A stretch of 64,000 bases of DNA from Thiotrichales bacterium (lineage in GTDB: Bacteria; Pseudomonadota; Gammaproteobacteria; Beggiatoales; Beggiatoaceae). The DNA lies in the NCBI GenBank assembly GCA_016745035.1, contig JADGDE010000001.1:1030507-1094506 (forward strand), in the 5' to 3' direction. The notes beneath the pieces were generated by a model. That model did not search any database. It was given only the letters and a program-made list of their open reading frames with translations, and was not told where the DNA came from. Below, one piece after another: positions 8,155 through 17,415 of the stretch (position 1 is the first letter of the stretch; each line of letters begins with the position of its first letter). The position numbers and the translations under genes are program-made.

Positions 8155-9843
8155 ATGATGAGTTATACTTTGAAAAAGAAAGTATTGCCTTCAGCAATGG
8201 CTGTGGCAATGGCTTCTGGAGCATTGCTCAGTGGTAATGTATCCGCCATCCACCTCAGTGATGAAGGTACCGGTCAGGTACTTTTAGCGCCTATGTATTG
8301 GGCTGGCGACCCTGAAAATGTTGGTCGTACTAACGACACCGAATTTGCCATTACCAATACCCGCACAGATACTGCGGTAAAAGTAAAAGTTGTATTCCGT
8401 TCACGCGTTGCCTCTTCTGAGTGTCTTGACTTTATCTGCTACATGACCCCAGGTGACGTATGTCGTTTTAACGCAGGCGTATTAGACAACGGTAAAACCG
8501 GTGTCTACTCTACTGACGACTCAGTTAAAGCTGGTGTACCTTCAGGTTCTGGTGAAGTTGATTCTTTAGCTGCTGCTGAAGCAACTTTTGCATCAAAAGT
8601 AAAATTTGAAGCTGAATGGGCTCCTGTACAATTAGGTGCTGGTGATAGCTGTGACATGGGTCACGTTGAAGTTATCGGTGCTTATGGTGTACAAAACTCT
8701 GCGATCGGTTATAACGCAGCTGGTAACCAAGAACGTATCATCATTCAACCTCCTATGAGCAAGTTTCAATTAGCGAAAATTTTTGATGCTCCTCGTACCA
8801 TGGGTGATACCTCTACCTTCCCACGTCGTTTACATCGTCCAGTTACCACCGGTAATGACGTTGCTCAAAACAGCGCTGACGATTTGACCTTGGCATTAGC
8901 TAACAACGCTACCAATGGTTCTACCCGTGAGCAAGACGTTCGTAACGCAATCACTGGTTCTGAGCCATTGTCAACACTTGCTGTTGCTGCTGCTCCTAAC
9001 ATTCGTTCAACCGATCCTACTTGGGTTCAGTTGACTGGTACCGCAACCATCAGCAATGGTAGCGACCGTATGTCTTACCAAATTCCTGCGTTAGACGGCG
9101 CTGTTGGTGACATGGTTGCAAGCCCATTCGTTACTCCAGACGGTCTCGTAATCGTTGGTAGCGATAACGTTAGCGAATTAAACACCAACATGGCTATGTT
9201 TGATGGTTTAGTTATCTCTAACCCAGCTTATGATGACAGTGTTGCTTTCGAAAGCTCTATCGGTGATCGTTTTGGTGTTCGTCCTTTCGGTGGCGTATTC
9301 CCAGGCTTAGGCTTACCAGGTTCAAGCAAATTGGTTGAAATTGAAGCTGCTTTAGCAACTACTCTCCAAAGCGGCGAGTATAGCATCTCTGGCAACAACA
9401 TGACCTTCTTGCAAACCACCTTCCCAACTCGTTACACTCACGAAGGTCGTGATCCTTGTAATGTTGGTTTCCCTGCACCTGCAACTGGTAACTTCACCTC
9501 ACCATTTGCTCCAAATGGTGTAATGCCTATCTCTGTCAACATTTATGATGACTTCGAGAACACTAAAGTGGCAACTGGTGGTGTATTTGTATCTCCTGCA
9601 CCTATCGTCATTCCTGACGTAATCAACTTGGTTGAAACCAACTACTACATTCCTAATTGGATTAGCGAATTCGAACGTGGTTGGTTCAATGTTGTATTTG
9701 AAACCACTGCTAATACTGTAGCTGGTGACGTACGTAATTGCCCTTACGCTGGCGCACCTGCATTAGGTAATGTTCACAAATTCATTACCACCAGCACTGG
9801 TGCTCCAAGTCAATCTTTGATGGTACCAATGGTACATAACTAA
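8155..9843 (+). CDS. Large secreted protein of the IHLSDxGxGQVL family (probable surface protein)
   Basis: The 562-residue product starts MMSYTLKKKVLPSAMAVAMA, a signal peptide with cleavage likely at VSA-IH. The mature N-terminus reads IHLSDEGTGQVLLAP, followed by VKVKVVFRSRVASSECLDF. This resembles a family of uncharacterised secreted proteins of marine gammaproteobacteria that begin IHLSxDGxGQVLIYPYY. Six or more cysteines (SSECLDFICYM, GDVCRF, GDSCDM, RDPCNV) could form disulfides. Codon choice is very uniform (GGT, GCT, CGT, AAC, ACC), as in highly expressed genes such as the porin at 17914. It has a long leader and a strong terminator, so it is probably a single abundant transcript. Its function is unknown. 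Confidence 0.75.
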   Translation: MMSYTLKKKVLPSAMAVAMASGALLSGNVSAIHLSDEGTGQVLLAPMYWAGDPENVGRTNDTEFAITNTRTDTAVKVKVVFRSRVASSECLDFICYMTPGDVCRFNAGVLDNGKTGVYSTDDSVKAGVPSGSGEVDSLAAAEATFASKVKFEAEWAPVQLGAGDSCDMGHVEVIGAYGVQNSAIGYNAAGNQERIIIQPPMSKFQLAKIFDAPRTMGDTSTFPRRLHRPVTTGNDVAQNSADDLTLALANNATNGSTREQDVRNAITGSEPLSTLAVAAAPNIRSTDPTWVQLTGTATISNGSDRMSYQIPALDGAVGDMVASPFVTPDGLVIVGSDNVSELNTNMAMFDGLVISNPAYDDSVAFESSIGDRFGVRPFGGVFPGLGLPGSSKLVEIEAALATTLQSGEYSISGNNMTFLQTTFPTRYTHEGRDPCNVGFPAPATGNFTSPFAPNGVMPISVNIYDDFENTKVATGGVFVSPAPIVIPDVINLVETNYYIPNWISEFERGWFNVVFETTANTVAGDVRNCPYAGAPALGNVHKFITTSTGAPSQSLMVPMVHN

Positions 9844-9896
9844 GATTGCTTAAGAAATAATAGGGTAGCAATACCTTATTGTTTCTAAAAGTGCTT

Positions 9897-9932
9897 AAAA
9901 AGCCTACTTTCTTATGAAAGTAGGCTTTTTTT
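9897..9932 (+). terminator. Rho-independent terminator after the 8155 gene
   Basis: AGCCTACTTTC-TTAT-GAAAGTAGGCT forms a perfect 11-bp stem followed by a run of seven Ts, about 55 bp after the stop codon. Confidence 0.95.
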
Positions 9933-10276
9933 ATGCGTGCAATCTTCGTTCTTTTTGAGCTTAATTTAAAGACCCATCCCTTTTATCGAACACCTATTTC
10001 ACGCCAACTATTAAAAGTTGCGTATTGTCATAAAAAGTGATAAAAAGGAGCGGACTTAAAGGGGACGGGCATATTTGTGTGAATAGCTGTTTTTTAGCTT
10101 TTTAAAATATGACAACATGGTTTTTAATTATTTTCGTTGTATCATATTCGATGATATCTTTTGACAGAAATAATTATTAACAAGTCCCCTCCTAAATTAA
10201 CCTATTATTTTCTCAAACACCAAGTTTAATGAAAATGAGTAAAGGTTTGTTATCTTAATTTTTCAAGGAGAACATA
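9933..10276 (+). promoter_or_regulatory. Gap upstream of the InlB-repeat protein, with small dyad
   Basis: No ORF is seen. A dyad TATCAT-ATTCG-ATGATA (10140-10156) could be an operator. A perfect TTGACA at 10161 lacks a matching -10 at the usual distance. AAGGAGAACATA precedes the GTG start at 10277. Nothing else recognisable. Confidence 0.4.
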
Positions 10277-12241
10277 GTGCCTGTTTATCTAAAGAAATCA
10301 ATCAATAACTTGATACGATTGGGGGCAATGACGCTATGCTTTAGTCAGCTAGTGCCTCAAGTACTGGCTGAAGAATGGACTTATGTTCAGGAAATTGATA
10401 AATCGTTTTTTACAGCCTATGATGGTTCGCAGTCTCAAGCTTTAGTTAATGCCGCCATTGCTATTCCAGTGATTCAGCGTCCGGGCGAATCACTCAAAGT
10501 CCCTGTCAGAGTTCCAGCGGGTGTTTCTGCGATTAATGTCTCTACCCAAGGGGTTTTTGGTGGTATTACTGGCGGTCGCCCATTGATTGCACGTTTTGAT
10601 TATGATCCCGCAACCATTTGTATCTCTAACCCTAATAATTGCTCCGCAAATAGTGCTCCGCTGTTAACGCCTCCGTTTCACACTGCGAACTCAAGCCTGA
10701 GTGAAACCATTTATAATAGCGATATCTTAAGTGTTGAAGAAGCAAATCTTAACGGTGGTAAAACCGTTGCTGTGACCATTTATCATGGTGCGGCAGCTCC
10801 CTCTGATTTTGCTTTAGGCAAACTTTCTATTTCATTAGCCGTCAGTGATACAGCCGCTTATAACGCTTGGATTAATAATACTGCCGTTAACCCAACTCAC
10901 TCTTTGAGTATTGCTACAGAGGGTGCAGGTAGTGTCAGTAGTTCACCTTCAAATATTAACTGTGGTGTTGGTCTGCCCAGTTGTACTGCAAAATTTAATG
11001 AAGGCTCAGCTGTGACTTTAACCGCAACGCCAGATGATGGTTTCACCTTCTCCAACTGGGGCGGCGATTGTTCAGGTACGACGACTACCACAACGGTAGC
11101 GATGACCAGTGCTAAAGGCTGTACGGCAATCTTTGCTAATGATGCCGTTCTTAAATTAAACATTGGCATCAATGGTAGCGGCTCTGTCAGTAGCTCAGGC
11201 ATTAATTGCGGTAGTGGCGGTAGTAGTTGTGAAACCACAGCCTTAAAAGACCAAGCCTTTACTTTAACTGCACAGGCAGCAGAAGACAGTGTTTTCGATA
11301 ATTGGTCAGGTGATTGCTCAGGTACAGACCCTGTTGTCGCTATTGCATTAAGCACAAACAAACAATGCACAGCAAATTTCAGTGCTAAACAAGTTGTGGT
11401 AACTCCCCCTCCAGCAGCAGGTGGCAATAATATGGATCGCCCTGCTTTCATTTTGCCCGCAGGCACTCTCGCTGGTTCTACTAAAATGCAATTAGCTGGT
11501 CGCATCGATGAATATGAAGCCTTGCCTTATCTGTTAACCAATGCTGATGATGGTGCTCAATTCCCACTTGAAGACAGTATTTTAAGTTTGAATTTAAATA
11601 TTACCCCAGATAGCACCTTGGTTAATTCAAGTGCCATGGATATTTTATTATTAGCCAACTGGGTTGATGATGCAGGCAATGCAATTTGGTTACAAAAAAT
11701 CAAACCTCAAGGTTCTTTTGACTTTAATGACAACAAGGTTTGGGAGCGTTTTGAGTTAGGTGATGCGATGGCAAATGGTTTTACCACTTATCGCTCTAAC
11801 TTGCCTGTCGACACTGGTTTTTCAACCAGTATTGGCTCTGGTAAAGTAGTTGCTCCAATGGGCTTAGGTACTAAAGGGCGTACATTGACTTTCTACCCAG
11901 CTTATCAACAGCAAGCAGCTGGTAGCAATAGCATGTCGTTTATTGTCACTTTGTTCTCTTTTGTATTACCTGATAGCTTTTTAGCTTCAGAGTACAATGT
12001 TGCAGCCAATGCCAATATCTCTATTTCTACTGATGTCAGCAATGATCCTGAATACATTGCCAATGACAGTTGTGTGATTGCTGATAGCAATGTTGCGACA
12101 GCCACCTTTAACCAAAGTATCGGCTCTGCAAACAATGTACTCAATACTTGTAATGTAACAGGCGTTAGTGCAGGTCAAACTTATCTGACAGTCACCACCA
12201 ATACTGGTAAAGAGGTGACCACCTCTATTGTAGTCAACTAA
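10277..12241 (+). CDS. Secreted protein with two InlB-type bacterial repeat domains
   Basis: The 654-residue product starts with GTG at 10277 behind AAGGAG. A signal peptide (LIRLGAMTLCFSQLVPQVLA-EE) leads to a domain of about 200 residues with no clear match. Two divergent InlB B-repeat modules follow: LSIATEGAGSVSSSPSNINC...FSNWGGDCSGT and LNIGINGSGSVSSSGINC...FDNWSGDCSGT, each with paired cysteines. The C-terminal part, after a short Pro/Gly linker (VVTPPPAAGGNN), is beta-rich and uncharacterised. Such repeats occur in surface and adhesion proteins. It follows the 8155 gene in the same direction but has its own leader and terminator. A surface or extracellular role is likely; the ligand is unknown. 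Confidence 0.75.
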   Translation: MPVYLKKSINNLIRLGAMTLCFSQLVPQVLAEEWTYVQEIDKSFFTAYDGSQSQALVNAAIAIPVIQRPGESLKVPVRVPAGVSAINVSTQGVFGGITGGRPLIARFDYDPATICISNPNNCSANSAPLLTPPFHTANSSLSETIYNSDILSVEEANLNGGKTVAVTIYHGAAAPSDFALGKLSISLAVSDTAAYNAWINNTAVNPTHSLSIATEGAGSVSSSPSNINCGVGLPSCTAKFNEGSAVTLTATPDDGFTFSNWGGDCSGTTTTTTVAMTSAKGCTAIFANDAVLKLNIGINGSGSVSSSGINCGSGGSSCETTALKDQAFTLTAQAAEDSVFDNWSGDCSGTDPVVAIALSTNKQCTANFSAKQVVVTPPPAAGGNNMDRPAFILPAGTLAGSTKMQLAGRIDEYEALPYLLTNADDGAQFPLEDSILSLNLNITPDSTLVNSSAMDILLLANWVDDAGNAIWLQKIKPQGSFDFNDNKVWERFELGDAMANGFTTYRSNLPVDTGFSTSIGSGKVVAPMGLGTKGRTLTFYPAYQQQAAGSNSMSFIVTLFSFVLPDSFLASEYNVAANANISISTDVSNDPEYIANDSCVIADSNVATATFNQSIGSANNVLNTCNVTGVSAGQTYLTVTTNTGKEVTTSIVVN

Positions 12242-12264
12242 GTTTATTTCTTAGTTAAAGGTCT

Positions 12265-12320
12265 AAACCAGGTTAAGTAGCGGTTTTTTATCCGCTGCTT
12301 GATTTGGTTTTTTTATTTTT
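12265..12320 (+). terminator. Rho-independent terminator after the InlB-repeat gene
   Basis: AAACCA and AAGTAGCGG pair with CCGCTGCTT and TGGTTT around a T-rich loop, and the stem is followed by TTTTTTATTTTT. Confidence 0.8.
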
Positions 12321-12336
12321 CTTTCACAATCAATAA

Positions 12337-12466
12337 CTGATGTTACGCACTAAGCCGGTTTTTATTACAATAGTGTGATTTTCCACCTGCTTAGTGAAGC
12401 TTATCTGTGCAGCAAGCGGTTTTTTCTGCCCTTAAGGCAGAAAAAGAAGCCTTTATGTAACATCAG
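12337..12466. mobile_element. Family-1 MITE-like element, copy C (perfect 7-bp target duplication)
   Basis: The ends are CTGATGTTACGCACTAAGCC and GAAGCCTTTATGTAACATCAG (right end at 12466). It is flanked on both sides by TCAATAA (12330-12336 and 12467-12473), a perfect 7-bp direct repeat. The interior matches copy D: TTTTCCACCTGC, TAGTG, GCGGTTTTTT, and a TTCTGCCCTTAAGGCAGAA palindrome. Confidence 0.92.
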
Positions 12467-12572
12467 TCAATAATGGTCTTTTCAGACGATTAAAAGCATT
12501 TACCAAGAATTCATCTTAGTCATGATTGATTGTAAAACCATTAAAATATTTAGTTAGATTAGGTAGACAAAC

Positions 12573-13274
12573 ATGAATATTGATACCGTTTTGGAGCGAC
12601 TCAATACGTATACCCCACCTGAAGGCTGGGGCGGGCATATCTTTCTACTGCCAGAAGCGGTTATGCGAGATATTTACCAATTAGTGATTGATAAAAAGCT
12701 CACTAACTGTATTGAATTAGGTACAGGCTTTGGCGCAACCAGCTGTGTAATTGCCGCGGCATTTGATGAACTCGGTGAAGGACAGCTAACCACCATAGAT
12801 CGTTATTTACATCAACCGGTGAATGTACAAGTATTAATGCAACATGTGGGCTTGAAAGCAGATTATTTGAATGTTGTTGCCGATGAATTAGGCTATAACT
12901 GGCATATGGCTGATGTGTTAAGCAACACCCCAGAAGAGGCGCTTGAACAATATGATTTTTGTTTATTAGATGGTGCGCATGAATGGGAACCAGATGCTTT
13001 GGCATTTCAATTAGTGACCAAAATGCTCAAACCAGAGGCTTGGTTATTGGTCGATGATTTAGATTTTAATTTACGTATGATTCCTGACTGGCAAGTGAGT
13101 CATGGTGATTATAAAGATAAAGAATTAGACAGTTTTCAAATGCGTATGGTTTACGACATTATGGTTAAAAACAGTGTTGATTATGAAAACTTTGATGTCA
13201 CACATAATGGCCGTATGGGCTGGGCACAGAAAAAACCCACAAAATCATGGTTACAAAAATGGCTGTGTGCTTAA
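12573..13274 (+). CDS. Class I SAM-dependent methyltransferase (Methyltransf_24-like)
   Basis: The 233-residue product has the Rossmann SAM-binding start CIELGTGFGATSCVIAAAF, the acidic post-II LTTIDRY segment, and YDFCLLDGAHEWEPDAL. The latter resembles the metal/active-site region of O-methyltransferases acting on sugars or small molecules (LIDGDHSYE-type). There is no signal peptide, so it is cytoplasmic. It lies alone between repeat copies C and D, 106 bp and 23 bp away, so it has its own promoter or depends on sequences in the repeats. The substrate cannot be told from sequence. Confidence 0.8.
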   Translation: MNIDTVLERLNTYTPPEGWGGHIFLLPEAVMRDIYQLVIDKKLTNCIELGTGFGATSCVIAAAFDELGEGQLTTIDRYLHQPVNVQVLMQHVGLKADYLNVVADELGYNWHMADVLSNTPEEALEQYDFCLLDGAHEWEPDALAFQLVTKMLKPEAWLLVDDLDFNLRMIPDWQVSHGDYKDKELDSFQMRMVYDIMVKNSVDYENFDVTHNGRMGWAQKKPTKSWLQKWLCA

Positions 13275-13297
13275 GTTTTCTGAGTATATTTTATTAT

Positions 13298-13428
13298 CTG
13301 ATGTTACGCACTAAGCCTGTTTTTGTCTCAATATTGTGGTTTTCCACCTGCATAGTGGTGTTTAGCCGTGGAGCAATAGCGGTTTTTTTGCCTTTTGGGG
13401 CAAAAAAGAAGCCTTTGCGTAACATCAG
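13298..13428. mobile_element. Family-1 MITE-like element, copy D (perfect 7-bp target duplication)
   Basis: The ends are CTGATGTTACGCACTAAGCC and GAAGCCTTTGCGTAACATCAG (131 bp). It is flanked by TTATTAT on both sides (13291-13297 and 13429-13435). It has the least altered ends of this orientation and can serve as the family reference. Confidence 0.93.
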
Positions 13429-13458
13429 TTATTATCCCCAAAATATAAATAAAAACCT

Positions 13459-13836
13459 ATGAGTACAACACCAAGTTCTTCTTACAAATCCAAACAAGGT
13501 TTACGCCGTATTATCAAAGCGGGGCAATATTCTCTACAAGGATTTAAAGCCGCTTGGCAACATGAAGCGGCTTTTCAACAAGAACTGATCTTAGCCGTAC
13601 TATTGTTGCCCCTAGCTTTATATTTAGGTGATAATGGTCTTGAACGTGCACTATTAGTTGCCAGTGTGTTATTGGTTTTAGTTGTCGAGTTACTCAATTC
13701 TGCGCTTGAAAATGTGGTGGACCGATTTGGCGATGAGTATCATGTCTTAGCTGGGCGGGCTAAGGACTTAGGTTCAGCAGCCGTGTTTATGAGTTTGAGT
13801 TTATTGGTTTGTGTTTGGGTTTTAGTCTTGTGGTAA
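13459..13836 (+). CDS. dgkA: Diacylglycerol kinase DgkA
   Basis: The 125-residue integral membrane protein has three hydrophobic helices and the signature ELLNSALENVVDRFGDEYH, whose Glu and Asn residues bind MgATP, and an N-terminal amphipathic part with AFQQELILAV. DgkA phosphorylates diacylglycerol to phosphatidate, recycling lipid released by transfer of head groups to periplasmic glucans or lipid A. The length matches the family exactly. The start ATG lies 30 bp after repeat copy D, so the original promoter may have been displaced or replaced by the repeat. Confidence 0.95.
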   Translation: MSTTPSSSYKSKQGLRRIIKAGQYSLQGFKAAWQHEAAFQQELILAVLLLPLALYLGDNGLERALLVASVLLVLVVELLNSALENVVDRFGDEYHVLAGRAKDLGSAAVFMSLSLLVCVWVLVLW

Positions 13837-13920
13837 AACGAGATTAAAAATTAATAGCAGCTATAACTATACGCCAGACTTAGGATTTTATTTCTTCGCA
13901 TCACATTGATAACGGTAATT

Positions 13921-14919
13921 ATGGCGGTATATCCAAGCCCAAATGGTTCGGCAGATAGAGGGCGACCTCGACAACGGCGTGGGGCAGGACAGTTTCAACA
14001 ACGAAACTTAACGCATGCGTGGTTAAGCCATCATTTACAAGTGCTGTTAAGCAGCTTAGGGCAATTAATACGCACACCTCTCCCCAGTTTAATGACCGCT
14101 GCTGTGATTGGTATTGCACTTGCCTTACCTGCGGGTTTATATGTTCTGTTAGAAAATGCCCGCCATATCAGTGAAGGCTGGGATGGTTCGGTACAGTTAT
14201 CCTTATTTTTAAAACCAGATATTCAAGCAGCAGAAACCGAACAAATTGCTGCCCGTTTGCGCTTACATCCAGATATTGCTCAAGTGCGGCTTATTAGCCG
14301 TAATCAAGCTTTAGATGAATATAAACAATTATCAGGTTTTAGTGATGTGCTCGCCAGTTTGCAAGCGAATCCACTGCCTGCGGTTTTGGTGATTCAACCT
14401 CGCAGCAATAGTCCTGCACAAGCACAAAGTCTTGCCAAAGAACTCAAACAAGATGCCGCTGTTGAAATTGCACAATTTGATATGCGTTGGCTCAAACGCT
14501 TATTTGCCATCATGGCAATGGTACAGCGGGGCATTACTATATTAGCAGCTTTGTTGGCGTTGGCTGTTGTGTTAATTATTGGCAACACCATTCGTTTAGC
14601 GATTTATAACCGTCGCGATGAAATTGAGGTGAATAAATTATTTGGCGCAACCGATGCCTTTATCCGTCGCCCATTCTTATATAGTGGCTTATGGTATGGT
14701 TTTAGTGGTGGTTTGATTGCCTGGCTATTATTGCAACTGTCTTTTTGGGCTTTACAAACTCCTGCAAGACATTTGGTTAGCCTCTATTACAGTGATTATC
14801 AAATCATTATATTAAATTTTCACGAAACCTTACTATTACTCTTAGCAGGGACTTTATTAGGTTTGGGCGGTGCTTGGTTAGCTGTTAGCCGCCACTTGCG
14901 AATGATTGTGCCGCAATGA
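13921..14919 (+). CDS. ftsX: Cell-division protein FtsX
   Basis: The product of about 332 residues has one membrane helix near residue 60 (SLMTAAVIGIALALPAGLYV), a periplasmic domain (VQLSLFLKPDIQAAETEQI) and three C-terminal helices with NRRDEIEVNKLFGATDAFIR, the FtsX signature. FtsX with the ATPase FtsE regulates peptidoglycan hydrolases at the division septum. A TTG at 13906 is an alternative start. The usual upstream partner ftsE and the downstream rpoH are absent: dgkA precedes it and hemX follows. Confidence 0.93.
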   Translation: MAVYPSPNGSADRGRPRQRRGAGQFQQRNLTHAWLSHHLQVLLSSLGQLIRTPLPSLMTAAVIGIALALPAGLYVLLENARHISEGWDGSVQLSLFLKPDIQAAETEQIAARLRLHPDIAQVRLISRNQALDEYKQLSGFSDVLASLQANPLPAVLVIQPRSNSPAQAQSLAKELKQDAAVEIAQFDMRWLKRLFAIMAMVQRGITILAALLALAVVLIIGNTIRLAIYNRRDEIEVNKLFGATDAFIRRPFLYSGLWYGFSGGLIAWLLLQLSFWALQTPARHLVSLYYSDYQIIILNFHETLLLLLAGTLLGLGGAWLAVSRHLRMIVPQ

Positions 14920-15046
14920 TACTTCTCAGTGCTCGCACTGAGTACCTCAATTTAAGAATGCTAAAAAATTAAAACCTAGCGCCGTCAAGTAACACCCGCT
15001 TGTGTTATGCTTCAACTTTTAACTTTTGTAGCAATTGGCTTTATAT

Positions 15047-16237
15047 ATGACGACTAAGGATGGCGGCAATCCCACGACAGAACAGCCTGTCGAGGCAACA
15101 GATACCACAGAGCAAAGCCCCGCAAATACCGCTGAAACCTCAGAATCAAGCACCATACCATTAAAACGTAAAAAACCGCACAAAAAATTTCGTTTATTAC
15201 GTTGGTTGATTGTTTTTATCTTAATTATTGCCGCTTATCTATTGTGGCAAAGTAAACCATGGTCTGATAATACGCCATCAAAACCCAGCCAAACATCTAT
15301 TCCACAATCTCAATTAAACACCGAACAAATGCCTACAGCCGACAATGATTGGCAACAACAGTTAGATCTACTTAAAGCTCAAGTAGATGCGCAAGATAGT
15401 AGCCCTTGGCAAGCGGCGCTATTGGCGTTACAAAACCAGCAACAACAATTAGTACAAAATTATCGTTATTTGTACCAGCAACAACGCCATTTAGGCGATA
15501 AAACCGATGGTTTTTTGGCTGAAACAGGCTATTTATTACGGGTCGCACAACAACGTTTGTATTTAGAGCAAGATGTCTTAAGTGCTATCAAAGCCTTAGA
15601 AACCGCACATTTACGCTTAGGTCAAAGTGATGATCCACATTTATTACCCTTGCGTCATGCCATTATTCAAGATTTACAGCGCTTGCAAGCAGTTCCCGTG
15701 GCAGATACTCATGGTATTGCCTTGAGTTTACTCAATTATGCCACCCATGCCGATAACATGCCTTTGGTTCAAGGTGTGCGGCAAGTCGTTGAAGCCGAAA
15801 AACAAAAAAATAAAAAAGCTGAAAATATAGAAAAAACTTGGCAAGACTATTTATCTGATATTGCCGATAAATTCGAGCATTTGATAGTGGTACGCTATAA
15901 CGCCAATCACCAAGCAGCGGTGTTATCGCCTGAGCAACGCTTTTTTGTGCAACAAAACTTAAAATTGCAACTAATCAGTGCGCGTTTATTGGTTCTTTAT
16001 AAGGATGAGGCGGGTTTTAAGGCAGCGATTGCGATGTTATTAAGCTGGCTTGCAGACTACTATGATCAAAGTGACAATGCCGTTAAAGCTTTGCAAAAAG
16101 ATTTACGTCAGTGGCAAACACGCGGCTTAATCCCTGAAACTTTGGATTTGGCCAATAGCTTACAACAATTTAAGCGCCTAAATGCCTTGGGACATTACAA
16201 TAGCTTGCCACCAAAAGTATTGGAGTTATCACAATGA
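15047..16237 (+). CDS. hemX: HemX-like membrane protein (uroporphyrinogen-III C-methyltransferase-related)
   Basis: The 396-residue product has a disordered acidic/Thr-rich N-terminus (about residues 1-40), a membrane helix (LLRWLIVFILIIAAYLLW), then a long helical periplasmic part with KTDGFLAETGYLLRVAQQRL and ALETAHLRLGQSDDPHL, typical of HemX. Despite its family name HemX lacks the methyltransferase fold; its role in haem metabolism is unclear. The start at ATG 15047 is preferred to the TTG at 15035. It overlaps hemY by four bases (ATGA). The usual upstream genes hemC and hemD are not here. Confidence 0.9.
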   Translation: MTTKDGGNPTTEQPVEATDTTEQSPANTAETSESSTIPLKRKKPHKKFRLLRWLIVFILIIAAYLLWQSKPWSDNTPSKPSQTSIPQSQLNTEQMPTADNDWQQQLDLLKAQVDAQDSSPWQAALLALQNQQQQLVQNYRYLYQQQRHLGDKTDGFLAETGYLLRVAQQRLYLEQDVLSAIKALETAHLRLGQSDDPHLLPLRHAIIQDLQRLQAVPVADTHGIALSLLNYATHADNMPLVQGVRQVVEAEKQKNKKAENIEKTWQDYLSDIADKFEHLIVVRYNANHQAAVLSPEQRFFVQQNLKLQLISARLLVLYKDEAGFKAAIAMLLSWLADYYDQSDNAVKALQKDLRQWQTRGLIPETLDLANSLQQFKRLNALGHYNSLPPKVLELSQ

Positions 16238-17415
16238 AGCGCGTGATTGTTGGGATTATTCTCTTTTTTCTCGGCATCATCCCCGCCTTATGGTTACACG
16301 CCGATCCGGGCTATGTCATTATCGGTCGTGGGGTTTGGTCAATCGAAACCAGTGTGCCGATTTTTGTCTTATTGAGTTTTTTCGCTTTATTCCTGTTTTA
16401 TTTTCTCAGTCAATTTGTACACTGGTTTTTTCACCTACCTGCTAGGCAACGACAAAAACAGCAACAGCAACAGATTCATTTCCAACAACACAGTTTGCAA
16501 CAAGGTGTAGAGCATTTGTTAGCCGAGGACTGGGCGGCTGCACAACGCACATTGATAAAGAAAAAGCCGGGGTTATTGCACTGGCTTGCCGCTGCTTATG
16601 CGGCCCAACAACAAGGCTTGGAAGGGCAACGCGATGATTATTTGGAAAACGCTTATGCACTGACCCAAAAGTCGGAACGAGAATTATTGCAATGGTTCCA
16701 ACTGCGTTTGCGTCTTGCCCAAGGACAAGACAGTTTTGCCTTGGTACATTTACAAGCTTTATACCAAGATCACCTCGGTCATCCTTTATTACTCAATTGG
16801 CTGGCACAAATTTATCAACGCCAACAAGACTGGGATGCGTTATGGCAGCTTTTACCAGCTTTGCGTAAATATAAAGCACTCACACCAAATGCTTTAGCTC
16901 AACTAGAGCAACAAACGGCATTGCAGCGCTTGATGCATCAAGCTGAACAAGAAGGTAAAGAGGCGAAAAAAGAAGTCATGCACACGTGGAAAGGCTTGCC
17001 TAAGCCCGTGCGTTTGAGTCCTAAACTCAGCCATTGGTATGTGAAGTTTTTACAACAACAAAGTGAGTTTCAACAGGCAGAACGGCATTTACGCCAGAGT
17101 TTGGATCAGCATTGGCAGCATGACAACCTCTATTTATATAGTGAGCTAGAAGGTGATGCTAAGGCGCAGTTGGAACAGGCAACAGGCTGGTTAAAACAAC
17201 ATTCAGAGGATCCAGATTTACTCATTGCCCTAGGACAATTGGCCGCTCGCAATCAACTTTGGCACAAGGCACAAGATTATTTTGAAAATAGCCTCAAGCT
17301 CAGTGCCAAACCCTTGGCATGGCAAAACTTGGCCGAACTTTATACCCGTATGGGCGAACACAACAAAGCTGCCTCTTGTTTCAAACAAGCCTTATCACTC
17401 TTACAAGAACAATAA
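16234..17415 (+). CDS. hemY: HemY, haem-biosynthesis-associated TPR membrane protein
   Basis: The 393-residue product has two N-terminal membrane helices (VIVGIILFFLGIIPALWL and VPIFVLLSFFALFLFYFL) enclosing PGYVIIGRGVWSIETS, the HemY hallmark. A long alpha-helical TPR tail follows, ending in the repeat WQNLAELYTRMGEHNKAASC. The gene overlaps hemX by 4 bp, so the two are translationally coupled. HemY here is the proteobacterial TPR protein, not the protoporphyrinogen oxidase of the same name. Confidence 0.93.
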   Translation: MKRVIVGIILFFLGIIPALWLHADPGYVIIGRGVWSIETSVPIFVLLSFFALFLFYFLSQFVHWFFHLPARQRQKQQQQQIHFQQHSLQQGVEHLLAEDWAAAQRTLIKKKPGLLHWLAAAYAAQQQGLEGQRDDYLENAYALTQKSERELLQWFQLRLRLAQGQDSFALVHLQALYQDHLGHPLLLNWLAQIYQRQQDWDALWQLLPALRKYKALTPNALAQLEQQTALQRLMHQAEQEGKEAKKEVMHTWKGLPKPVRLSPKLSHWYVKFLQQQSEFQQAERHLRQSLDQHWQHDNLYLYSELEGDAKAQLEQATGWLKQHSEDPDLLIALGQLAARNQLWHKAQDYFENSLKLSAKPLAWQNLAELYTRMGEHNKAASCFKQALSLLQEQ

